Positions 44,877 through 55,700 of a stretch of 64,000 nucleotides of DNA are shown here, piece by piece. Source of the stretch: Vesta saturnalis (taxonomy: Eukaryota; Arthropoda; Insecta; Coleoptera; Lampyridae); NCBI GenBank assembly GCA_036346205.1, contig JARFJB010002472.1, forward strand, positions 1,757,501 through 1,821,500, given 5' to 3'. The position numbers and the translations under genes are program-made. The notes under the pieces were generated by a model that was not told the origin of the DNA, did not search any database, and saw only the letters and a list, made by a program, of their open reading frames with translations. Numbering within the stretch: the stretch's first letter is position 1; every line of letters starts with the position of its first letter.

Positions 44877-46410
44877 TGTTATGAGAGGTTCAAATAAACC
44901 TTGCCTTCCCCCCAATATTATTTACAATTTTTTTTTTTTATGGTTTGTTAATTTGGTTTTAAATTTAAAACTACACAACTTTCAAAATTTGTTGTAATAA
45001 CAGTTAATATGTTGAGCGCCAACCTGTATAAATCTCAGGTAAATTGTTTCAGAATTTTCTCTCCTTTTTTTTTTAAGCTTAATATTTCAATTCCAACAAA
45101 TCTGATTTGACCAAGTAAGTTAATCCAATAAACTATTATTGACACATACAAAATTACGTAAAGTAAATGAAAAATTTTAACTTGTTAAAATTAAATAGGG
45201 ATCAAATGAATTTCAAACAATAATCTCAGGGAACAAGTGAGTCTTAATAATGCGAGTGAATTAATCGACATAAAAAAATTAATTCTTTGACGTGGACGAT
45301 TTCACAGGAAAACAATAAAATAACAAACTTATTTCTAATTAAGTTTATACTACACCTACCTAAGAAACATCACTGGACTGATCCTGTAGTCATATGGTTA
45401 TGCCGCTAGCAGGTGTCGAATGCAGCAAGTGGAAATTTTCTTTTTTTTTTTTTTTTTTTTTTTTTTATTGTAATCGTATATTCGAGTAAATCAACATACA
45501 TTATGAAAGTGTGACAGTGGTTTAAAAATTCTACTTTTATCTATCACTTAGTAGGAACAACACTATATTATTTATTATAGTTTTTAATTTAGTCCTTTTC
45601 TTCTTGTCACAAGTTGTACATACACCATTCCAACCTTTATTCCACAATCACCGCTACTTCACATTAACTTGTTTTGCATACACAATAATTATAATGGTAA
45701 GTGCAATTAAAATATGAATTTATTTCTTATTATTAATTATAATACATTTATTGTAGATGAAACCAGAAAACCAAAGCATAACGCATCTTATTGCAATTTC
45801 TAATAATGTGAATGTCCATATAAAATTTTATCAAAAATAAAGATAAACTCTAAGTGATATCAAACACGCATAATATTTACAAATACAACTATTTAACTTA
45901 ATCTGTCACATTTCTCTTTTTGAAAAATACATTTTAAATCTGATGTGATTTAAACTAAATTAAAACATTTAACCATTTAGATAACAAAATTAATTAACTT
46001 TACAATATAATTTAACCAACAAAAATTTATTCTTATTTCATAGAAATAATTAACAAAGTCTGTTTTAGGTAACAAGAGTAAAAATAAACGTTTATGAAAA
46101 CTTCTAAAAGTAAAAGCCCACGTACAAAAAAAATTGGATAAAAAATTTTTTTTTTTTTAATAAAGAACAAAAATATATTCCCTTTTTATGTTTAAAATAT
46201 TTGACATCTATATAAAAAATGTAAAACAAAAAAAAACTCAATTATTTTACCTGTATCTTATATGTGGCTTTGTAAATATTGATAGCATGAAATTTTTTTT
46301 TAAATAAAGTCATAAAATTCAGATTTGTTGTTATTGATGTTTTAATGTGCTTATTTATGTAATAATTTGTTTATATATGTGTAAAACAGGTCAATAAGGA
46401 CATAACATGT

Positions 46411-46412
<2 letters not shown>
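44877..46412 (-). repeat. gypsy 5' LTR, unit 2 (1536 bp)
   Basis: Matches 31658-33213, including the poly-T run (about 45440-45466). Confidence 0.93.
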
Positions 46413-46467
<55 letters not shown>

Positions 46468-46474
<7 letters not shown>

Positions 46475-47150
46475 GAAACGCATCAGATATAAACAACTAT
46501 AGGCCAATTTGCATATTATCGGTGATTGAAAAGTATTAGAATCAATATGGATTCCAAACTGGTAAAAGTACAGAACAACTATTAAGCAAATTTAACGACT
46601 ATGTCAACACCAACCTTGATAAAGAAAAATGTGTAGTAGGAGTTTTCATAGACTTCAGCAAAGCGTTTGACACAGTCGACCGCAGAATATTGCTCAAGTG
46701 CTTAGAGAAGAATGGGGTGACTGGAAAAGAAGTAAAATGGTTTACTGATTATTTAAAAAACAGACAGTTTTCAGTAAAAGTGACAATGTGAGTGGTGCGT
46801 TAAAAATTGTTCATTCGGTATTCCACAAGGTAGCAATCTAGGACACATCCTTTTCCTAATTTATGTCAACGAGCTATTCAATATTACAAAAAACAGTACG
46901 CTATTAATGTATGCAGATGACGCGGTAATATTATATAGTGATAAAAGTCCAGAAATATGTGAACCAATTATACAAGATGACTTAAACAGAATACTTAATT
47001 GGACCCATGGTAGCAACTTGTACATTAATAAATAAAAAACTGTATGTATGTTATTTAAAACCCCGCGTATGTATATATCAAATTTATTAAATATAAAATT
47101 GCATAATTGTAATTGTTTAATGACCAATATGCAATGTAAATGTGTAGTCA
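46468..47150 (+). pseudogene. LINE I RT, middle part, unit 2
   Basis: Same as 33269-33951, with the (AT)n at 46413-46471 before it. The stretch LYSDKSPEICEPIIQDDL is in frame here but lost one base in unit 1 (near 33748). Confidence 0.87.
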
Positions 47151-49566
47151 TTAACCCTTTCACTTCTCGAGACGAGAATGATCGCAAAGGACCTTACTGC
47201 TAAAACCGAGTATACTCGCATGCCATGTTTTATTAGTTTCTTGTTCGAGTCGAGTATTGTCGCTTGCGAGACGACATCACATAGACACAGACTTGTCGAA
47301 ACTTGTATGGTTTCCCACCAATACGTCATTTAATTTTTTTTTTGCGTTGACTGCTCAAAACGTCTTTACTCGCATGTAACATAACAGGACAACAGTTGGT
47401 TTAGTTTACTGCGTTTTGGTCGCGGTACCCATTTTGTGATGTAAAATGGCCACCAAAAAATATATAAGATAGAAGGAAATTGAAGACTGTGAAAGTGACG
47501 AATAAAATACTGCCGAATGTAAATATTTTATTAATTTATTTAGATTTCAAAATTACATTAACTACTTATATTTTAGCGCTTATCATAGATGCATAAGAGG
47601 TTGAAGAAGTTGAATGCAGTGACAGTGAACAGCTTTCTGTGGAACCACCACCGAAAATTGCAAAAGGTATTTATGACTGGCAAGACAAAGATTTCATCCC
47701 GATTATACACGACTTTGACACAGACAACTCTGGGTTTAAAATTAACACTATACCTGAAAATTCAAGTCTTGTAGATGTTTTTGAATGTTTTTTTACCAAT
47801 GATTATATGAAAAGTATAACTGACGAAACAAACAGATATTACCATTATATAATTATGTAGACAAGACGTTAATGAAAAGTCTGGCTTAAAACGTTAGAAA
47901 CCTGTTAATTACAAAGAGATGTACTGCTTTTTGGCAGTCACTATGTTAATGTCACAATTGAAAAAACTTAACGTCACCGATTATTGGACAACGGATTCAT
48001 ATCTGACAACGTCAATTTTTGGACGTCTTATGAAGAGGGATCGCTATTTGTTGATTCTCCGGTTGTTACATTTTCTAGACAACGACGCTGAAATTGTCGC
48101 AAATGATAGTTTACGAAAAATAAGAATCGTTTTCGATCATTCAAAAAGTACTTTTAAAACCCACTTCTATCCACTTCAAAATCTTTGCATAGATGAAAGT
48201 CTTTTACTGTGTAAAGGTCGACTATTTTTTAAACAGTATATCCCATCTAAAAGACACCGTTATGGAGTCAATTTTTTTTTTACTTTGTGATTGCGAAGCG
48301 GGATACATATAGTACTTTATTATTTATACAGGAGGTACTACAAATATTGAAGAACAAGCGGAAAAATGAATTGGAAAATCTGGAGATATTGTATTGACTC
48401 TTTTGGCTCCTTATTCGCACAAAGGTCATAATATTTTTGTAGATAAGTTGTATTCTAGCCCCACATTATTTTCACACTTACACGACAATCAAATGAATTC
48501 TTGTGGTACAGTTAAAGCCACAAGAAAATATATACCAAAACTGCCGGAGAAACTAGAACGTTGTGAAGTAATACACAAATCTTCAGATCAAATCCTTGCT
48601 TTAAAATGGCAAGATAAACGAGAGGTGCGAATGTTGACAAGTCCACAAATGATAGAGACAGGTAAAATAGACAATAGAACAGAAAATACAAATCCTAAAT
48701 GTAAAACAACAATATGGGAGCAGTAGATAAATCAGATATGCTGCTCTCATCAATTGAGACTGTTAGAAAGTTAAAATGGTGCAAAAGGTGTTTTTCCACA
48801 GAGACAGGTAAAATAGACAATAGAACGGGGAGAAAATAAAAATCCTAAATGTAACAACAACAATATGGGAGCAGTAGATAAATCAGATATGCTGCCTCAT
48901 CAATTGAGACTGTTAGAAAGCTATAAAATGGTGCAAAAGGTGTTTTTCCATCTTGTAGATCTTGCTATTTTAAATTCTTATCAGATATATAAATTTAAAA
49001 AAACTGAACAAACACCACTGGCCAAATTTCAGCTTGGTTTGGTAAAATCAGTAATTGAAAAGTATCATTCGCCGTTGGCTAGATCGGGTGGAGGAAGAAG
49101 AACAGAAGATACAGACTTATCTTTGAGATTGACTGAACGACATTTTCCAAGTCATGTTCCTGCTACCACAAATAAAACCAGCCCAACGAAAAGATGCGTG
49201 GTATGTGAAAAAAAATAAGAAGCGAAAAGAATCCAGATATATGTGTGCAATTTCTCAGGTGGCTCTCTGTTTTGTACCGTGCTTCGAATTATACCACACA
49301 AAAGAAAATTGATAATTTAGGTTTCAGTTTGTTAGTTTGTTTATCACTGAATTTATATTTGTTTTGCTTGTTATCATCTCTTTTTATGTTTCTGATGAAT
49401 TTTTAAGAAAATGTATTATTTAGAAAAAATAAACAATCTTCAATAAATTGCTCCAGACGAGTTTGAAGAAGTACTATTGCTCCAAGCATATGCACTCGCT
49501 AGCGACGATTTCGATGCGCACAGGGCTAGTAGTATTTTAACCACTATACCGCAGTGAAAAGGTTAA
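47151..49566 (+). mobile_element. piggyBac-like transposon 2, unit 2 copy
   Basis: TTAA at 47151-47154 and 49563-49566, with the same termini as in unit 1. Confidence 0.92.
47446..49312 (+). pseudogene. piggyBac transposase 2, unit 2
   Basis: Same gene as 34242-36132. Here EPPPKIAKGIYDWQDKDF to NDYMKSITDETNRYYHYI is one open frame (47639-47860), and the first-Asp frame is longer (47919-48290: LNVTDYWTTDSY through CIDESLLLCKGRL). The 159-bp duplicated segment is present but heavily eroded by small deletions (48656-48945). The second copy of MGAVDKSDML is kept (48865). The cysteine-rich tail again needs a frameshift (near 49215). Confidence 0.88.
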
Positions 49567-50060
49567 ACAAGTACTGTACAAAGCTCTTTTGTCAATTATG
49601 AAATACGGTATTCGAAATTGGAGATGTATTGAATTATCTCACATAGCTAATATTAATAAGCTACAAATTCAAGTATTAAAAATGATATGTAACACACAGT
49701 ATAAAACTGAACCCTTAGAAATTGCGGATACACTAACACCGTTAGGTTTTTATACATACTATAACATGATAGACCACTATGACAGTGAACAATACAAAGT
49801 AGTTGTAAGTCATTCGTTAAAGTGCGTTATACCCAAATTGTTTAATGAGTATAACATGAGTGGAAATGTACAAACAAAAAGTATATTTATAAAAAATCTA
49901 AAAATTTTGTTAAGTTATGATTACACTTTTTACATACTTCATAAATTGTACCTAAATATGTACTATGTAAATGTATAGGTTTAAAAGCGGAACCTACTCA
50001 TACGTCTACGACTTAGTAGGAGCGTATACTGTAAGTATTTAATAAATAAATAAATGAATT
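49567..50060 (+). pseudogene. LINE I C-terminus and 3' end, unit 2
   Basis: A 129-codon frame (49589-49978) reads through what is frameshifted in unit 1: KYGIRNWRCIELSH, LTPLGFYTYYNMIDHY, SLKCVIPKLFNEYNMSG and the C-terminus. The 3' hairpin and AATAAATAAATAAAT tail follow. Confidence 0.85.
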
Positions 50061-50084
50061 TTTATTAGTATTATTATTATTATT

Positions 50085-51850
50085 TTTTTTTCCTTTATGA
50101 AGTATCGGCTGCAGTGGGCATTAGCTTTCCTGCGTTGTTATATTCTTGTGGTGATATTAATTGCTTTGCAAAATTGTAATAATTTCTGTATGTTTTGTTC
50201 ATTGCTAAATATATTTTTCATCTCTATAGGAAGGCCAATTCTTTCTCGCACCTCACGATGTTCTAAGCATTCGCATATAATATGGCGTATTGTCAATGGT
50301 GTGTTGAATAAATCGCATGTTGGTTATCTTTGTCTGGTTTTCCCTAATATGTAAGAGTGTGTCCCAATCGAATGCGGCACAAAATGACATCCTCTCGACG
50401 ATTCAGTTCTGTTGCATACTTCCAAGCACCCGCGGTTGTCTTGATTTCTCTCAATTGTCCTGTGTACCTGGACGATTCATTTTCCCATGTTGTCTTAAAT
50501 ATTCTATTATTTTCCTGTATGCGGTCTGAGCATAGTAGCGGGGTTTGGTCTATTTCTGCCTCTGTTGCTGCGGATTTTGCATATTTGTCAGCTAATTCGT
50601 TGCCTTTGATGTTCAGGTGTGATGGCGTCCATAGTATCACGATTTTCTTATTCAGTTCAGTTAGATGGTGTAACTGAGACATTAGAAGTTTGCTGAACTC
50701 GTTTTCAGCGAACGGGTTTTTTAGGGATTTTATGACCGATAGAGAATCTGAACAAATTATAAATTTGGTTTCGCAGCTGTGTCTGCAGTATAATAAAGCT
50801 TGCCATATGGCATATGCTTCTGCTGTAAATATGCTAGCTTCAGGATGTAATTTTCAAAAGTTTATATTGTCTGTTACTATCATTGAGCTTCCTACTCCAG
50901 CTTTGCTTTTTGACCCATCTGTGTATATGCTTGTGTAATTTGGATATTGTTGTATTGTGGCATAATGTTTACGTTTTGAGATTTCTTTGTTACTCTCCTC
51001 TTTTTTTCCTGTGTGTATAATTGGAGGTTTGTAGTTCCATGGTGGATGTTCAGGATACTGTATGGGTATAGTTCTTGTTGTGGTAAGGTTTCGCTGTATT
51101 TCAATATATCTAACTCGTGCTGGCCTGGTTATTGTTCGGCGAGTTTTGTACATTTCATTGTTGCTCTCGAAAAAGATTTTAAAGCAAGGGTGATATTCTT
51201 TTGCGTGTATTTTTGTGGCGTAGTTGACTAATAGTCGTTGTCTCCTGAGCCTAAGTGGCTCTATCCCTGTGTCAAAGCACATTGATTGTTGTGAGCTTGT
51301 ACGGTATGCTCCGGTTGCTAATCTTGGGCACTGGCATTGGATTCTGTTTAGCTGGTTCAGCCGATATGTGCGTGCAGATCCATAGCTTATGCTGCCGTAG
51401 TCGATCTTACTTTGTATTTTACTCTTGTAAAACGTTATTAATGTGTTCCTATGACATCCCCAGTTTATGTTTAAGCATCTCATTATATTTACGTCCAGTT
51501 TACATTTGGTAGTAAGTTCGTCGATATGTTCCTTCCATCTTAATTTTGTGTCAAATGTAACGCCAAGAAATTTTATAGATTTTTGGCATTGTATCGGGTT
51601 GTTTATTTTTAGGTGTGGGTTTTCATGATCAGTCCGTAGGCGGCAAAAATGCATCGATTTGGTTTTGCTTTCAGAGAATTTAAACCCTTTCTTTTGTGCG
51701 TTGTGATTTATTATGTTTATAGCATTTTGTAGTTTGTTTTATATATTTGGTATATCTGGATGTGAATAGAATATTGCCAAATCATCCGCATATAAGCAGT
51801 ACTGAACTTCTCTATCAATGCCGCTTACAATATTATTAATTGCCTTATTA
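50085..51850 (-). pseudogene. LINE B ORF2: RT thumb, RNase H and zinc tail
   Basis: Minus strand, from 51790: a YADDLAIF-like box (CLYADDLAIF near 51800), then a 266-codon frame (51654-50854) with KFLGVTFDTKLRWKEHI, DYGSISYGSARTY and the RNase H start SIYTDGSKSKAGVGSS (first Asp). After a stop near 50852 come ASIFTAEAYAIWQAL (Glu), ICSDSLSVIKSL (Asp) and VILWTPSHLNIKGNELADKY, so all RNase H signatures are present. The zinc tail is CRIRLGHTLTY, then TIRHIICECLEH. It is 5' truncated at about 51850, where the tail of LINE C begins. Only the part up to 50697 lies in the duplication. Confidence 0.9.
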
Positions 51851-51919
51851 TTATTATTATTTTTTTTTTTTTTTTGGCGTAACTTCTACAGTCATTTGTC
51901 ATTTCCTCAAGTGTTGGTT

Positions 51920-54480
51920 TTATATCTTATTTGTTAGTTCAGTTTCTTTTAAGAATTGAAGTAGTAATGTCACATGCTCTTGATCATCTCTGAAAATATC
52001 TTCCATTGTATCCTTCAACCCTAATTTCTTCTTGACGTCTTTGTATTTTGTGCACTCTAATAAAATGTGCTTTATAGTTAAATGTGTGTTACATTGATTA
52101 CACATGTCTTGTCTTCTCCTTCCTAGTATGTGAGAGTGCGTCATATTGGTGTGACCTATTCGAATTCTTGTTAAAGTTACTTCTAATGGTTTTATATTTT
52201 GACTTGCTATTCTCCAGGGTTTTAGTTACTCTTGGTTTTTTGTAGCTGCGTATTTGTTCCGTTCCATTCTTGTTGCCATATGACTTGTATTTTGCTCTTA
52301 ATTTCTCCCTTGATTTTTTTAAGCTTTGTTGATATTTCTTGAGCTTGATTGTTTTCTATGGAGACTAATTCTAACCTATTTTTTTTAATAATCTCTGCTG
52401 CTCCTACCAGAGCTGGTCTGATTATGGTTGGCCTTTCTTCATACTCTTGGTTGGTGTTGTTACTTATGAGATCATGGTTTAGATGGTTGTTTAAAGCATT
52501 GATTTTTGAGTGGTAGATAAGTAATAGTTGTTGGTAACGGATGGGTACTGGTTGGATGCCTGCTTCAACAAATATTGCTGCGTGTGGGCTAGTTCGGTAT
52601 GCCCCTGTGGCTAGTCTAATTCCATATGCATGTGTACTATTTAGGATTCTTAAGGTGGATGGTCTAGCTGAGGAATAGATTATACAGCTGTAGTCAATTA
52701 CAGATAGTACAAATGCTTTATATAGCATAAGTAATTGCTTTCGAGAGGAACCCCAATTACGGTTACACAGGCTTCGAATTGTATTCAATCGTTTTTTACA
52801 CGAATCTGCCAATTGACTGATATGTTGCTTAAAGTATAGTTTTTCATCCAGTGTAACTCCCAGCACTTTTATGTTTGATACTACTGGTATTTTTACACCA
52901 TTTATATGTAGGTTTGGGTCTTCGTGTGGGGTCCTTAGACGGCGGAAATGGATTGCTCTAGTTTTTTCGTTAGAAAACCTTTTTCTTCTGCATAATGGGT
53001 CACTTGGTTTATTGCTATTTGTATTTTTTCTTTAACTGTATCTATGCAGCTTCCTTGAAACATGATTATTAGGTCGTCGGCGCATAGACACTTTTTAACA
53101 GGTCCCTGAATGGTCGAAAGTAGCTTGTTTATTCCTATTAAGAATAAGGTCACGCTTAGGACCGAACCTTGAGGGATGCCGTTTTCCAGCGTATGTATTT
53201 CGGATAGTGTGCTGCCTACCCTAACCTTAAATTTTCTTTTTGATAGAAAACTTATTATAATTTTGGGCAATTTTCCTCGTATATGGTATCATAGGCTTTC
53301 TCTAAATCAAAAGATACTGCTACAGTGTGCTGCGTTTTTCTGAATCCCTCAACGATGTAGTGTTCAATATACACAAGGTAGTCTATTGTAGAATGTAATT
53401 TTCTAAAAGCAGTCTGATGGGATGATATTAATCCATGCGATTCCAAATATGGCATAAGTCTTCTGTTTATCATCGTTTCCAATACTTTACTCATATTACT
53501 GGTAAGAGCAATTGGCCTGTAACTATTTGGTTCGGTCATATTTTTGTTGGGCTTTAGTACTGGAATTATAATGGATTCTTGCCACTTTTTGGGGAAATAT
53601 ACTTCATCAAAAATTTTGTTAGTAGTCCGTGATCATATGATTGTTGATAATTTAAGTCATAGATTCATAGTTGTTTAAGATACTTTGTAAATAATATCTG
53701 TCATTATGTTTGTGTTCTAATAATGAAAAGTGATTGTAGTAAATTAAGTGTAATTTAAATTTAAAATGCCTTTTCAATTTTCTAACGAAGAGTATGCTGA
53801 CATCATTTACATTTATGGATTTTAAATTTAAATTACACTTAATTTACTACAATCCACTTTGTCATTATTAGAACACAAACGAATAAATGACAGATTGTTT
53901 CGGTTTTGTTTTTCCAGTTGACTAATAATAATTACTTTTGAAAAAATATGTGATCATTTATAAACTTTAAATGCTTGTATCTGGGTAACTATTGCGAATC
54001 AGACCTATGTTTGTGGGACTTTTTTTCCTTAAATTGATCCAACGAACATACCATTTCAGTTTGTACAGTTCCTCACCGGACACCCTGTATGGAGCAGGTT
54101 ATTCTGTGAGGATGCAGGAAGGTTTTGGAGCATGGAGTATGTGATATTATCTGGACCTGGTGATTTATCTTTTTTAAGTTTTAGAGCATGTTCGAGTTCT
54201 TTCATTGTAAATTGTTTATTGTACTCTATTTGTTCTTCACTTTGAAAATCCAGTAGTTTTTCAGTGTCCTTTTGTTTGTTATTTCTCTGTTTTCATTTAT
54301 TATGATTTCTGAGATAACAGTAGTAGGTTTTCTCATTATATTTTTTGCCCTTCTCCATACCTCCGATGGAGGTGTATTGGAGTTTATAGAGGACACATAT
54401 GTTTCCCAAGATGATCGTTTACTGTTTAAAATAATCTTCCGCGTATTAGCTCTGGGCTTTTTTGTAATTAATTAGGTTTT
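51920..54480 (-). pseudogene. LINE C ORF2, RT part and zinc tail, no RNase H
   Basis: After the endonuclease: WRRAKNIMRKPT, a KKDKSPGPDNITYSML segment (54200-54120), then the insertion, then IIIPVLKPNKN, SYRPIALTSNMSKVLE and AVSFDLEKAYDTIYEEN (53539-53255). Next GIPQGSVLSVTLFLIGINK and KCLCADDLIIMF (catalytic box CADD instead of YADD, 53270-52935), and thumb LGVTLDEKLYFKQHI and DYSCIIYSSARPS (52866-52222). That frame runs directly into KSKIQVIWQQEWNG, the segment that normally follows RNase H, then TLTRIRIGHTNMTHSHI and the zinc tail with C-x2-C and H-x4-C. No RNase H residues are present. There are frameshifts near 53260, 52930 and 52180. Confidence 0.88.
53618..54090. mobile_element. insertion in LINE C with a long inverted repeat
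   Basis: LINE protein breaks off at SQNNLL (about 54095) and resumes at LLTKIFDEVYFPKKW (about 53617), so about 470 bp is inserted. It has arms of about 70 bp (53699-53767 and 53818-53895) with TTAAATTTAAATTACACTTA in inverted copies. The loop reads MPFQFSNEEYADIIYIYG on the plus strand (from 53766), which resembles the first residues of a Tc1/mariner-like helix-turn-helix protein family in insects (NEEYAD-x-YG). The right end is ACACCCTGTAT (54080-54090). It is probably a MITE or a rearranged end of such a transposon. Confidence 0.6.
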
Positions 54481-54493
54481 CTACTGTTGGGGA

Positions 54494-55426
54494 TCATTTA
54501 AACTTATTGAATAATTTTCGTTTATCTTGGACAGAGTTTTCGACCTCGTCGGTCCACCAAGGAACACATCGGTTTTTAATTTTGCCGGAAGAACGCGGTA
54601 TACCTTTTTCTGCGGCGTTTATTATATTTTTGGAAAATTCTTGAATAATTGTATCAATGTCATCCAAGTCTTGTGGGGTTTGGCGAATTGACTGTTTGTA
54701 AACTTCCCACTTGGCTTCATTTGTTTTCCATTTTCTTGGAATGGAATATTCTCGTTTTTTAAATCCCGTTGATATAAAGATTGGACAATGGTCGCTATTG
54801 TAATATTCTTCAAGGGCCTTCCAAGCAAGGTTTAACGCAATACTATTGTGTGCTAAGGTTAAATCTATCGTTGAAAAATTATTGGATTTCGTATTCAGGT
54901 GTGTTGGTTGTCCTGTATTTAAGAGGACAAGTCCTTTAGTTTCCAGTAGTTCTTCAACGATTTTACCACGTTGATCTCTATGGGTAGATCCCCAGAGGGT
55001 AGAATGAGCGTTGAAATCTCCTAAGAATAAATACGGTGATAGAAGCTGTTCTGTTATTTTTTGTAATTCATCTAAGTTCCAGTCAAACACTGGAAAATAT
55101 GCATTACAAATTGTAATTGTTGTAGGAAACCGTATCTGCGTAGTGACAACTTGGTGTTCAGTGTCGACTGAGATCATATTTGTTGGCGTTCCGTTTCGGA
55201 TGTATACGGCGACTCCACCACTGGCTCTATGATGTTTTGTATCATTCCTGTTAATACTTTCGTACCCTCGTAATAAAAACGTGTTTTCGTTTTTTAGATG
55301 CGTCTCTTGAAGGCATATAACAATTGGATTATACTTAGCTATTAACATTTTTAGTTCGCAATAATGCGCCTGTAGTCCATTGCAATTCCATTGCACGATA
55401 TATTCATTGTCATGTAAATGAGCCAT
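54494..55426 (-). CDS. LINE C endonuclease domain, open frame
   Basis: A 310-codon open frame starting MAHLHDNEYIVQWNCNGL, an AP-like endonuclease. IVQWNCNG opens the fold (Asn), CLQETHLKNE carries the metal-binding Glu, LFLGDFNAHSTLWGS holds the Asp and Asn active-site residues, NFSTIDLTL follows, and YYNSDHCPIFI gives the closing Asp-His pair. It ends in the linker CVPWWTDEVENSVQDKRKL. All catalytic residues are present. It nicks target DNA to prime reverse transcription. In the intact element it is the N-terminus of ORF2, and the frame is lost just after the linker. Confidence 0.92.
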   Translation of the reverse strand: MAHLHDNEYIVQWNCNGLQAHYCELKMLIAKYNPIVICLQETHLKNENTFLLRGYESINRNDTKHHRASGGVAVYIRNGTPTNMISVDTEHQVVTTQIRFPTTITICNAYFPVFDWNLDELQKITEQLLSPYLFLGDFNAHSTLWGSTHRDQRGKIVEELLETKGLVLLNTGQPTHLNTKSNNFSTIDLTLAHNSIALNLAWKALEEYYNSDHCPIFISTGFKKREYSIPRKWKTNEAKWEVYKQSIRQTPQDLDDIDTIIQEFSKNIINAAEKGIPRSSGKIKNRCVPWWTDEVENSVQDKRKLFNKFK

Positions 55427-55700
55427 TTCAGTTATACTTATAATAAAAACAATTATTAATAAATAATATTAAAGAAACGGAACGACGGACTATTGACTAG
55501 TATACTAACATTAAGACAAACGACTTAAAACATTTCGCTAAAATATCACAGTTTGCTATCACGTTCTTAAAATAGTAAAATATCACAGGTAAAATATCAC
55601 TGAATAAATCACATTGACTGTTTTCGGGGACCTCTCGGTCTGCCCTTCTGCCAACCCGGCTTCTTTTTTTGAGATTTTGCCATCTCTACCACAGTTTGAT

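Larger units (their letters stand above)
37823..46412 (-). mobile_element. Ty3/gypsy LTR retrotransposon, unit 2 copy
   Basis: LTRs at 44877-46412 (5') and 37823-39493 (3'). Same insertion site and same LTR asymmetry (the poly-T run replaces a block in the 5' LTR) as in unit 1. The 3' LTR has also lost about 50 bp near 38572 (after ATTATGGTACC). The coding part is broken in many places by single-base deletions. Confidence 0.93.
37531..50697. repeat. 13.2-kb tandem duplication, unit 2
   Basis: Direct copy of unit 1. The junction is GCTGAA, then TTTTTAC (37524-37530), then AATACTTATC. Unit 2 has many short deletions relative to unit 1, often in A or T runs, and one of about 50 bp in its left LTR. 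It continues past 50697 into the rest of LINE B, which unit 1 lacks. Confidence 0.95.

Noticed and set aside
24514..50697. The 13-kb repeat as long terminal repeats of one giant element
   Set aside because: The units are directly adjacent and hold complete nested elements; their ends have no TG/CA or target duplication.
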